DNA of 64,000 nucleotides from Variovorax boronicumulans. Lineage in GTDB: Bacteria; Pseudomonadota; Gammaproteobacteria; Burkholderiales; Burkholderiaceae_C. Of the stretch, positions 43,650 to 51,191 are shown piece after piece (positions within the stretch are counted from its first letter, which is position 1; the number at the start of each line of letters is the position of its first letter). The notes beneath the pieces were generated by a model. That model did not search any database. It saw nothing but the letters and a program-made list of their open reading frames with translations, and was not told where the DNA came from. Location of the stretch: positions 601,132 to 665,131 of the forward strand of contig NZ_JAAAFX010000007.1 of NCBI RefSeq assembly GCF_019352895.1. Reading direction: 5' to 3'. The position numbers and the translations under genes were made by a program.

Positions 43650-44783
43650 TCAGCCCCGCTTCGAGCGCCCGCGCCCCTCGGCCTTGGCCTGGTAGAGCGC
43701 GCGGTCGGCCCGGTCGAGGGTCTGCTCGACGGTGTCGCCCGCGCAGTGGCGGCTGATGCCGGCCGAGAAGCCGAGCCGCAGCGCGGGCACGGTGGGCGAG
43801 ATCTGCAGATCCGCCAGATGACCGCGCAGGCGTTCGATGCCGGCTTCGGGCAGGCCGTCGGGCGCGTCGGGCAGCAGCACAAGGAATTCCTCGCCGCCCC
43901 AGCGCGCAAGGGTGTCGGTCTCGCGCAGCACGCCGCGGGCGACCTGGGCGAAGCCGTGCAGCACCTCGTCGCCGACGCCATGGCCCCACTGGTCGTTGAT
44001 GCGCTTGAAGTGGTCCAGGTCGATCAGCACGATCGAGAACGACGCGGCCTCGGTGCGCCGGTGCAGGTCGGCCCGGTGCTGCAGCAGTTGCGTCGTGTGG
44101 CGGCGGTTCACCAGGCCCGTGAGGTCGTCATGGGAGGCCAGCCGGCGCATGTGGTCATGGGCGGCCGCGATTTCCTTCGCCCGCTCCTCCAGCAGCAGGT
44201 TGGCGCGTTGCCGTCCCTCGTAGTCGCCCGCGACCAGCCGGATGATGCGTTGCGCATAGAAGAAGAACACGACGAAGACCGCGGCCAGCGCCCAGTTCGA
44301 GTGGCCGCCCTGCCAGGCCATCAGCAGCGCGGTCGGGCCGAGCAGCAGCGGCGGGTACCAGCGGGCCAGCGTCGCATCGACCGCCATGATCGCGCAGGCA
44401 CCGGCGGCGAGGCCGATCGTGGCCATGAGCATGAGCCAGCGCACGTTGTCGGCTTCGGCGGTGCCGAAGATGCAGGCGCACAGCAGGCCCCAGTAGCCCT
44501 GGTAGCCCCAGGCCGCCCAGCGGAAGCCGCGCTGCGCGCTGCCGAAGTTGTACGCCGCCGCGCGCTCCAGGTCGAATTCCAGGTAGAGCCGGCCGGCCGC
44601 GCCCAGCACCAGGCCGGCGGCATGCAGCAGCACCATCGCCATGTGGTTTGCCGAGTAGCCGCCGGCCTGCGTCAGCACGAGCCAGAACAGCGGGTACAGG
44701 AACAGGCCGCTGCGCGAGCGCGCCGCGGCGTCCCGCAGGCGTTGCAGCAGGTAGGACGGCGGCAGCTCGGCGGGGCTGGTCAT
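43650..44783 (-). CDS. Membrane diguanylate cyclase
   Basis: A 377-residue protein with about six membrane segments in residues 25-185 (a MASE-like sensor region) and a short coiled coil (190-212). The GGDEF domain (213-377) has the active-site GGEEF at 296-300 and IDLDHFKRINDQWGHGVGD. An intact inhibitory I-site R-E-T-D is at 287-290, five residues before the active site, so product feedback inhibition is expected. The ATG at 44783 lies 35 bases downstream of the IclR gene end. Confidence 0.92.
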   Translation of the reverse strand: MTSPAELPPSYLLQRLRDAAARSRSGLFLYPLFWLVLTQAGGYSANHMAMVLLHAAGLVLGAAGRLYLEFDLERAAAYNFGSAQRGFRWAAWGYQGYWGLLCACIFGTAEADNVRWLMLMATIGLAAGACAIMAVDATLARWYPPLLLGPTALLMAWQGGHSNWALAAVFVVFFFYAQRIIRLVAGDYEGRQRANLLLEERAKEIAAAHDHMRRLASHDDLTGLVNRRHTTQLLQHRADLHRRTEAASFSIVLIDLDHFKRINDQWGHGVGDEVLHGFAQVARGVLRETDTLARWGGEEFLVLLPDAPDGLPEAGIERLRGHLADLQISPTVPALRLGFSAGISRHCAGDTVEQTLDRADRALYQAKAEGRGRSKRG

Positions 44784-44818
44784 GTCCTGGGCCTGTGGGC
44801 GGCGCGCGCGATGCGGAA

Positions 44819-45652
44819 TCAGGTCCGGGCCGGCGCGCCGAGCCGCTCGGACACGCCGCGCGCGCAGGCCCGCAGCGCCTGCGCCAGCCCGCCGTCCCAG
44901 TGCGTGTCGAAGATGCCCGTGGGGCCGATGGCGGTGACCGCCAGCACGATCGCCCCGGTGTGGTCGAACACCGGCGCCGCCATGGCGCTCACGCCCGGAA
45001 TCACCTCGTTCTCCGAGCGGCTCGCGCCCTGGGCACGCACGGCCTCGCGCTCGGCTTCGAACGCGCTCCAGCTGGGCAGAGGCTGCACGGGCGGCATGCC
45101 GGCCGGAACGCCGTCTTCGGGCTTGCGCTGCTTCTCGCGCCGCCGCTCGTCTTCCAGCATGGCCTTGACCTGGGCCGCCGGCAGGTAGGCGGCGAAGAGC
45201 CGGCCCGAGGCGGTGCGCGTCAGCGAGAACACGGTGCCGTGCCGCAGGCTCACGTGCACCGGCGAGGGCGCCTCGGCGATGTGCACCATGGTCGCGCCGC
45301 GCGCGCCCCAGACGGCCAGGCCCACGGTCTGGCCGATCTGCTGCGCCAGCGGCGCCATCAGCGGCGCGGCGATATGCACCGGCTCGGCCTGCTGCAGGCC
45401 GATCAACCCCAATTGCAGCGCGAGCGGTCCGAGCCGATAGTGGCCGCTGGTGCCGTCCTGCTCGATCAGGCCCAGCCGGCCGAAACTGACCATGTAGGGA
45501 TGGGCCTTGGCGGGCGTCATGTCGGCCTCGCGCGCCAGATCTTTCAGCGCCAGCGGGCGGCCCTGGTGCACCAGCGCGCGCAGCAGCTGGCCGCCGACCT
45601 CGATGCTCTGGATGCCGCGCTGGGCCGGGTTGTCCTTGCTGCTGCTGGCCAT
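44819..45652 (-). CDS. IclR family regulator, probably of homogentisate degradation
   Basis: A 277-residue regulator with an N-terminal winged helix (residues 10-75, MTPAKAHPYMVSFGRLGLIEQDG) and a C-terminal IclR effector domain (VALAVWGARGATMVHI, then SLTRTASGRLFAAYLPA and ENEVIPGVSAMAAPVFDHTG). An insert of about 25 charged residues (ERRREKQRKPEDG) is unusual. It is divergent from hmgA, and IclR proteins often control the neighbouring aromatic pathway genes. A palindrome sits in between. Confidence 0.85.
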   Translation of the reverse strand: MASSSKDNPAQRGIQSIEVGGQLLRALVHQGRPLALKDLAREADMTPAKAHPYMVSFGRLGLIEQDGTSGHYRLGPLALQLGLIGLQQAEPVHIAAPLMAPLAQQIGQTVGLAVWGARGATMVHIAEAPSPVHVSLRHGTVFSLTRTASGRLFAAYLPAAQVKAMLEDERRREKQRKPEDGVPAGMPPVQPLPSWSAFEAEREAVRAQGASRSENEVIPGVSAMAAPVFDHTGAIVLAVTAIGPTGIFDTHWDGGLAQALRACARGVSERLGAPART

Positions 45653-45726
45653 CGGTGGGTGTCTCTCCGCGGTGGTTCGGGATGGGAGAGCGCATTAGAC
45701 ATGAACTGTGGCCCGGATTACACTTT

Positions 45727-45746
45727 GCGAATTCGCTCCATGCGAA
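45727..45746. promoter_or_regulatory. Palindromic IclR-operator candidate upstream of hmgA
   Basis: GCGAATTCGC (45727-45736) is a perfect 10-bp palindrome. TTCGC (45732-45736) also pairs with GCGAA (45742-45746), giving a second, overlapping dyad. Both are in the gap between the IclR gene and hmgA. Confidence 0.45.
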
Positions 45747-45787
45747 CGAATTTGGATTAGACGAACTTCATGATGGAGACTTCGACC

Positions 45788-47125
45788 ATGAGCACCGACG
45801 ACACCGGCGCACTGCGCTACCAGCACGGCTTCGGCAACGAGTACGCGAGCGAGGCCGTGGCCGGCGCGCTGCCGCAGGGCCGCAACAGCCCGCAGCGCGC
45901 GCCCTTCGACCTGTACCCCGAGCTGGTCTCGGGCACCGCCTTCACCGCGCCGCGCCACACCAACCGCCGCAGCTGGCTCTACCGTCGCCAGCCCTCGGTG
46001 GTGTCGGGCCGCTACCAGGCCTACGCGCAAGCGCACTGGGCCACCGGTGCCAACCGCGACATGGCGCTGCCGCCCGAACCCCTGCGCTGGCATCCGATCC
46101 CCTTCGAGGCCGGCGCGGCCGAGGCCGACTTCGTCGACGGCATGCACACGCTGGCCGCCAACGGCGACGCCGAGACGCAGGTCGGCGTGGCCGCACATGT
46201 CTATCTGGCCGGCCAATCGATGGGCCGCCGCGCCTTCATCAATGCCGACGGCGAAATGCTGCTGGTGCCGCAGCAGGGTCGGCTGCGGATCACCACCGAG
46301 ATGGGCGTGCTGGAAGTCAAGCCGGGCGAGATCGCGGTGCTGCCGCGCGGCGTGGCCTTCAAGGTCGCGCTGCCCGATTCGGAGGCTGGCGCCGGCCCTT
46401 CGCGCGGCTACGTCTGCGAGAACTACGGCGCGCAGTTCCGCTTGCCCGAGCTGGGCCCGATCGGCTCCAACGGCCTGGCCAACGCGCGTGACTTCCAGGC
46501 GCCCGTGGCGGCCTACGAAGACGGCGACGCGCCCGGCGGCGCCTACGAGGTGGTCAAGAAGTTCGGCGGCCGCTTCTGGCGCGCGCCGATGAAGCAGTCG
46601 CCCTTCAACGTGGTGGCCTGGCACGGGAACCTGGCGCCGGTGAAGTACGACACCGCCCACTTCATGACCATCGGCTCGATCAGCTTCGACCACCCGGACC
46701 CGTCGATCTTCACCGTGCTGACCTCGCCCAGCGACACGCCCGGCACCGCCAACTGCGACTTCGTGATCTTCCCGCCGCGCTGGCTGGTCATGGAGGACAC
46801 CTTCCGTCCGCCGTGGTACCACCGCAACCTGATGAGCGAGTTCATGGGCCTGGTCTACGGTCAGTACGACGCCAAGCCCGGCGGCTTCAAGCCCGGCGGC
46901 GCGAGCCTGCACAACCCGATGGTGCCGCACGGCCCCGACGAGGAAGCCTTCGACAAGGCCAGCCACGCCGACCTGAAGCCGCACAAGCTCGACCACACGC
47001 TGGCCTTCATGTTCGAGAGCCGCTACCGTTTCATCCCCACGCCCTTCGCCATGCAGAGCCCGGCGCTGGACGATGCCTACGCCGACTGCTGGGCCGGCCT
47101 GGGCGATCTGTTCCACAAGCCCTGA
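45788..47125 (+). CDS. hmgA: Homogentisate 1,2-dioxygenase
   Basis: A 445-residue iron enzyme opening the ring of homogentisate to maleylacetoacetate in tyrosine/phenylalanine catabolism. It begins with the family motif YQHGFGNEYASEAV and the iron-ligand region PPWYHRNLMSEFMGL and HNPMVPHGPD is present. The ATG at 45788 is favoured because GGAGA is nine bases upstream; an ATG at 45770 would add six residues without a ribosome site. Confidence 0.96.
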   Translation: MSTDDTGALRYQHGFGNEYASEAVAGALPQGRNSPQRAPFDLYPELVSGTAFTAPRHTNRRSWLYRRQPSVVSGRYQAYAQAHWATGANRDMALPPEPLRWHPIPFEAGAAEADFVDGMHTLAANGDAETQVGVAAHVYLAGQSMGRRAFINADGEMLLVPQQGRLRITTEMGVLEVKPGEIAVLPRGVAFKVALPDSEAGAGPSRGYVCENYGAQFRLPELGPIGSNGLANARDFQAPVAAYEDGDAPGGAYEVVKKFGGRFWRAPMKQSPFNVVAWHGNLAPVKYDTAHFMTIGSISFDHPDPSIFTVLTSPSDTPGTANCDFVIFPPRWLVMEDTFRPPWYHRNLMSEFMGLVYGQYDAKPGGFKPGGASLHNPMVPHGPDEEAFDKASHADLKPHKLDHTLAFMFESRYRFIPTPFAMQSPALDDAYADCWAGLGDLFHKP

Positions 47126-47161
47126 ACCCGTGCGCGATCCCCGCTTCCAGAAAAGAGACAC

Positions 47162-48145
47162 ATGACCTTCACCCCCTCCCGCCGCGCCACCTTTGCCGCC
47201 CTCATCGCCACCGCCTGGATCGGCCTGCCTTTCGCCGCGCAGGCGGCCGACTATCCCGTCAAGCCGATCCGCTTCGTCGTGCCCTACACGGCCGGCGGAA
47301 CCACCGACCTGGTGGCACGCACCGTGGGCCAGAAGGTCTCGGAAAAGCTGGGCCAGCCGGTGATCATCGACAACCGCGCAGGGGCCGGCGGCAACATCGG
47401 CATGGACGCGGTGGCCAAGGCGCCGGCCGACGGCTACACGATCGGCTTCGGCGCGATCTCGACCAATGCGCTCAACCCGCACATCTACAAGTCGATGGCC
47501 TTCGACCCGCGCAAGGACTTCAGCGCCATCAGCCTGCTGGGCACCTCGACCATCGTGCTCGAAGTCCCGGCGGCCTCGCCCATCCAGAGCGTCGCCGAGC
47601 TGATCGCCGCCGCGAAGAAGAACCCCGGCCTGCCCTACGCCACCGCGGGCGCCGGCACCTCGATGAACCTGGCCGGCGTGATGTTCGCGCAGATGACCGG
47701 CACCGAGCTCACGCACGTCGCCTACAAGGGCAGCGGCCCGGCCATCAACGACATGCTGGGCAACACCATCGGCGTGATGTTCGACAACCTGCCGGCCTCG
47801 CTGCCGCACATCCAGGCCGGCAAGCTGCGCGCGCTCGCCGTGGCCGGCCCGGCGCGTTCGCCCGCGCTGCCCAACGTGCCGACCATCGCCGAGACCGGGC
47901 TCAAGGGCTATGCGCTGGACCCGTGGTTCGGCGTCTACGGCCCGGCCCACCTGCCGGCGCCGATCGTCAAGGTGCTCAACCAGGCCTTCGTCGAGGCGCT
48001 GGCCCTGACCGAGGTCAAGGACAAGCTCACGCAGGCCGGCTTCACGCCGCGCAGCTCGACCGCCGAGGCATTGAACCAACTGACCCAATCCGAATACCAA
48101 CGCCTGGGCGATGTGGCCAAGAAGGCCGGCATGTCCGCAGATTGA
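47162..48145 (+). CDS. Bug-family periplasmic solute-binding protein (TctC-like)
   Basis: A 327-residue exported protein: signal peptide ending AAQAADYP, then the Bug family motifs RFVVPYTAGGTTD, ARTVGQKVSEKLGQPVIIDNRAGAGG and NVPTIAE. Bug proteins bind carboxylates or other small molecules for tripartite tricarboxylate-type uptake, but no TctA/TctB genes are nearby, the usual case for orphan Bug proteins. Its place between hmgA and fahA suggests an aromatic-acid or pathway-related ligand, which is inference. Confidence 0.93.
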   Translation: MTFTPSRRATFAALIATAWIGLPFAAQAADYPVKPIRFVVPYTAGGTTDLVARTVGQKVSEKLGQPVIIDNRAGAGGNIGMDAVAKAPADGYTIGFGAISTNALNPHIYKSMAFDPRKDFSAISLLGTSTIVLEVPAASPIQSVAELIAAAKKNPGLPYATAGAGTSMNLAGVMFAQMTGTELTHVAYKGSGPAINDMLGNTIGVMFDNLPASLPHIQAGKLRALAVAGPARSPALPNVPTIAETGLKGYALDPWFGVYGPAHLPAPIVKVLNQAFVEALALTEVKDKLTQAGFTPRSSTAEALNQLTQSEYQRLGDVAKKAGMSAD

Positions 48146-48153
48146 AAGAACCC

Positions 48154-49437
48154 ATGACCGCACTCAACGCCACCCACGACCCCCAGCTGCGCAGCTGGGT
48201 CGAATCCGCCCACGCCGCGGGCACCGACTTCCCGATCCAGAACCTGCCCTTCGGCCGCTTCCGGCCGGCCGGCACCGACGAGGCCTTCCGCATCGGCGTG
48301 GCCATCGGCGACCAGGTGCTCGACCTGAAGGCCGCCAAGGTGGTCGACCACGCCGACATGAACCGGCTGATGGCTGCCACGCCGGCCGAGCGCGTGGCCT
48401 TGCGCGCGGCGCTGTCCGAAGGCCTGCAGGAAGGCAGCCCCAAGCAGGGCGACTGGGAGATCGCGCTGTATCCGCAGGCGGCCGTCGAGATGGCGCTGCC
48501 CTGCCGCATCGGCGACTACACCGACTTCTACACCGGCATCCACCACGCCACCACGGTCGGCAAGCTGTTCCGCCCCGACCAGCCGCTGATGCCCAACTAC
48601 AAGTGGGTACCCATCGGCTACCACGGCCGGGCCTCGTCGATCGCGGTCAGCGGCCAGCAGTTCAAGCGGCCGCAGGGCCAGACCAAGGCGCCCGATGCGG
48701 CCGAGCCCAGCTTCGGCCCGTCGAAGCGGCTCGACTACGAGCTCGAGCTCGGCTTCCTGATCGGCCGGGGCAACGAACTCGGCGAGCCGATCGCCATCGG
48801 CGAGGCCGAGCAGCACCTGTTCGGCGTGACCTTGCTCAACGACTGGTCGGCGCGCGACCTGCAGGCCTGGGAGTACCAGCCGCTGGGCCCCTTCCTGGCG
48901 AAGAACTTCGCCTCCACGCTGTCGCCCTGGATCGTCACGATGGAAGCGCTCGCGCCCTTCCGCGCGAAGTTCGAGCGGCCCGCTGGCGACCCGCAGCCAA
49001 TGGCCTACCTGGACTCGCAAGCCAACCGCGACGGCGGCGCGCTCGACGTCACGCTCGAGGTCTGGCTGCACACCGCGAAGATGCGCGCGGCCGGCGAGCC
49101 CGCCACGCGCCTCACGCGCGGCAACACCACGCAGGCGGCCTACTGGACCGCGGCGCAGCTGGTCACGCACCACACGGTCAACGGCTGCAACCTGCAGCCG
49201 GGCGACCTGCTGGGCTCGGGCACGCTGTCGGGCCCGACGCTGGAAGAGGCCGGCTCGCTGCTGGAGCTGACCTTCGGCGGCAAGCAGCCGCTCACCTTGT
49301 CCAACGGCGAGCGCCGCACCTTCCTCGAGGACGGCGACACGCTCACGTTGCGCGGCTATTGCGAGCGCGCGGGCGCGGTGCGCATCGGGCTGGGCGAGGT
49401 CAGCGGCACGGTGCTGCCGGCCGGCGCGGCACGCTGA
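48154..49437 (+). CDS. fahA: Fumarylacetoacetase
   Basis: A 427-residue enzyme hydrolysing fumarylacetoacetate to fumarate and acetoacetate, the last step of the homogentisate path. Present are SWVESAHAAGTDFPIQNLP, the calcium/catalytic-site region DYTDFYTGIHHATTVGK, WVPIGYHGRASSI, and DYELELGFLIG. It begins eight bases after the Bug gene. A maleylacetoacetate isomerase is not in the window. Confidence 0.96.
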   Translation: MTALNATHDPQLRSWVESAHAAGTDFPIQNLPFGRFRPAGTDEAFRIGVAIGDQVLDLKAAKVVDHADMNRLMAATPAERVALRAALSEGLQEGSPKQGDWEIALYPQAAVEMALPCRIGDYTDFYTGIHHATTVGKLFRPDQPLMPNYKWVPIGYHGRASSIAVSGQQFKRPQGQTKAPDAAEPSFGPSKRLDYELELGFLIGRGNELGEPIAIGEAEQHLFGVTLLNDWSARDLQAWEYQPLGPFLAKNFASTLSPWIVTMEALAPFRAKFERPAGDPQPMAYLDSQANRDGGALDVTLEVWLHTAKMRAAGEPATRLTRGNTTQAAYWTAAQLVTHHTVNGCNLQPGDLLGSGTLSGPTLEEAGSLLELTFGGKQPLTLSNGERRTFLEDGDTLTLRGYCERAGAVRIGLGEVSGTVLPAGAAR

Positions 49438-49449
49438 GCGCCGGCCAGC

Positions 49450-50082
49450 CTATTTCCGCGCCCCCGTCCGTGCCCGCGGCCGGGCCGCCATCGCATCGAA
49501 CAGCGTCATCGTCATGGCGACTGCGTCCGACAGTTGCTGTCGGGTCGCGCCGTCGCGCGCGCGCAGCGACAGCCCCTGCAGCATCGACGCCAGGAAGCTG
49601 ACGGCCGGCTCGACGGTCGCGGCGTCGGGCCACTCGCCGGCCGCGACGGCCGCCTGCAGGCGCAGGCGGATGCTCTGGACGTTGCTGGCGCGGATCGAGG
49701 CCAGCCAATCGCACAGCGCGGCGTTGCCGGGCGTGCGGTGCACGATGCCGAGGATCAGCAGGCATCCACCGGCCGGCGCCGCCAGGGCCACCTCGATGCT
49801 GGCCTCGAACATGCCCGCCACCGCATCGCGTAAGTGCGGGCTCTCTTCCAGCACGCGAATGGTCTGGTCGCCGACCGTGCCCAGGTAGCGGTTCACCGCT
49901 TCGCGGAATAGCGCCTCCTTGGACTCGAAGGCCGCATAGAAGCTGGGCGGCCGGATGCCCAGCGCGGCTGTCAGGTCGGCCACCTGCGTGGCGTCGTAGC
50001 CCTTGGCCCAGAACACTTCCAGCGCGCGATCGAGCGCGGCCGCTCGGTCGAAGCTGCGTGGTCGTCCTCGGGGTGCGTTCAA
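49450..50082 (-). CDS. TetR family transcriptional regulator
   Basis: A 210-residue repressor with an N-terminal helix-turn-helix (FDRAAALDRALEVFWAKGYD, VADLTAALGIRPPSFYAAFESK) and an effector domain rich in Ala. TTG at 50082 is the start, with AAGGA seven bases upstream. It is divergent from the NTF2-like gene 101 bases away, which it may control. Confidence 0.9.
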   Translation of the reverse strand: MNAPRGRPRSFDRAAALDRALEVFWAKGYDATQVADLTAALGIRPPSFYAAFESKEALFREAVNRYLGTVGDQTIRVLEESPHLRDAVAGMFEASIEVALAAPAGGCLLILGIVHRTPGNAALCDWLASIRASNVQSIRLRLQAAVAAGEWPDAATVEPAVSFLASMLQGLSLRARDGATRQQLSDAVAMTMTLFDAMAARPRARTGARK

Positions 50083-50152
50083 GACAGATCCTTTGGTTAT
50101 GTAGTCGATCTTACAAAATCGTTGACGCGGTCATCGAGCCCGACCTAGCATT

Positions 50153-50165
50153 GTTGAATATCAAC
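50153..50165. promoter_or_regulatory. Small palindrome in the TetR/NTF2-like divergent promoter
   Basis: GTTGA-ATA-TCAAC, a five-base dyad, 19 bases before the NTF2-like start and between the two divergent genes. A short but well-placed TetR operator candidate. Confidence 0.35.
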
Positions 50166-50183
50166 TACAGAATTCAATCCATC

Positions 50184-50594
50184 ATGTCGGATACCGCTAC
50201 GCGCACGCTGGTGCAGCAACTCTTCGCCAAGGTCGGACAGGGCGCCCGCCCCGAGGACATCGCCTTGCTGTTCAGCGAGGAGGTGGACTGGTTCATCGCC
50301 GGCGATATGGCGCAGGTGCCCTGGATCGGCCGCAAGACCGGGCGGGCCGGCGTGGCGTCCTTCTATCAAGCCATCCGTGACCGGCTGGTGTCGGAGCACT
50401 TCGAGCTCACCGACATCCTGGCCGACGGCCCTCGTGCGGTGGCGCTGGGGCGCCTGGCCTCGCGCGTCAAGTCCACCGGCAAGCTGATCGAAACGGCCTT
50501 CGCTTTCGACGTGACCGTGGCCGGGGGCCTGATCGCGCGCTTCCACATGCTCGAGGATTCCTTTGCGGTGGCGCAGGCGATGCGCGCGGACTGA
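50184..50594 (+). CDS. NTF2-like (SnoaL-type) protein
   Basis: A 136-residue protein with the NTF2 fold pattern: an N-terminal helix (LVQQLFAKVGQG), then IALLFSEEVDWFIAG, GRKTGRAGVASFYQ and the paired strands FELTDILAD and AVALGRLASRV. Members bind or turn over small molecules, and many are of unknown role. It is divergent from TetR. Nothing more specific can be said. Confidence 0.8.
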   Translation: MSDTATRTLVQQLFAKVGQGARPEDIALLFSEEVDWFIAGDMAQVPWIGRKTGRAGVASFYQAIRDRLVSEHFELTDILADGPRAVALGRLASRVKSTGKLIETAFAFDVTVAGGLIARFHMLEDSFAVAQAMRAD

Positions 50595-50598
50595 AACC

Positions 50599-51060
50599 TC
50601 AGACCTTGACGCCGGTGCCGCCCGAGGCGGCCCGGCTCGCGTCCAGGTGGTTCTTGGCCCGCTCGGCCAGCGCCATCTCGCCCGGCGTGGAGGGCGTGAA
50701 GGCGCTCACCGGCATCGGCTGGCCGTGCGAGTCGACCGAGACGAAGACGATCAGGCATTCGGTGGTGGTCTGCATGCCGCCGCCCTTCATGTCGCCGCTG
50801 CGCACTTCCACCGAGATGTTCATGCTGGTCTTGCCGGTGTAGGCCAGCCGCGCCTCGACCTCGACCAGGTCGCCGATCATGATCGGCCGGTGGAAGCGGA
50901 TGCTGCCGATGAACACCGTGACGCAGTAGCGCTTGGACCAACTGGTGGCGCAGGCGTAGCCGGCCTCGTCGATCCATTTCATGACGGTGCCGCCGTGGAC
51001 CTTGCCGCCGAAGTTGACGGTGCTGGGTTCGGCCAGGAAGCGCAGGGTGATGGAGGACAT
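50599..51060 (-). CDS. Acyl-CoA thioesterase (hotdog fold)
   Basis: A 153-residue hotdog-fold enzyme, YciA/BACH-like. The active-site loop reads NFGGKVHGGTVMKWIDEAGY, followed by GSIRFHRPIMIGDLVE and YTGKTSMNISVEV. It hydrolyses acyl-CoA to free acid; chain preference is unknown. The start at 51060 (MSSITLRFL) is the conserved N-terminus; an in-frame extension to 51180 is not family-like. It converges on the NTF2-like gene. Confidence 0.9.
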   Translation of the reverse strand: MSSITLRFLAEPSTVNFGGKVHGGTVMKWIDEAGYACATSWSKRYCVTVFIGSIRFHRPIMIGDLVEVEARLAYTGKTSMNISVEVRSGDMKGGGMQTTTECLIVFVSVDSHGQPMPVSAFTPSTPGEMALAERAKNHLDASRAASGGTGVKV

Positions 51061-51191
51061 GTTCTGTTCGCCGAAGCGTGGGTCGTGGGTTGGGGGCGCC
51101 GGGGAGCGGATTATGTCGGGCCGCGCGCCGTCGCGCACGATGCGCTCTCGTCCTATGGCGCCGCTGCCGAGCAGCGGCAAAGCTCGCAGCG

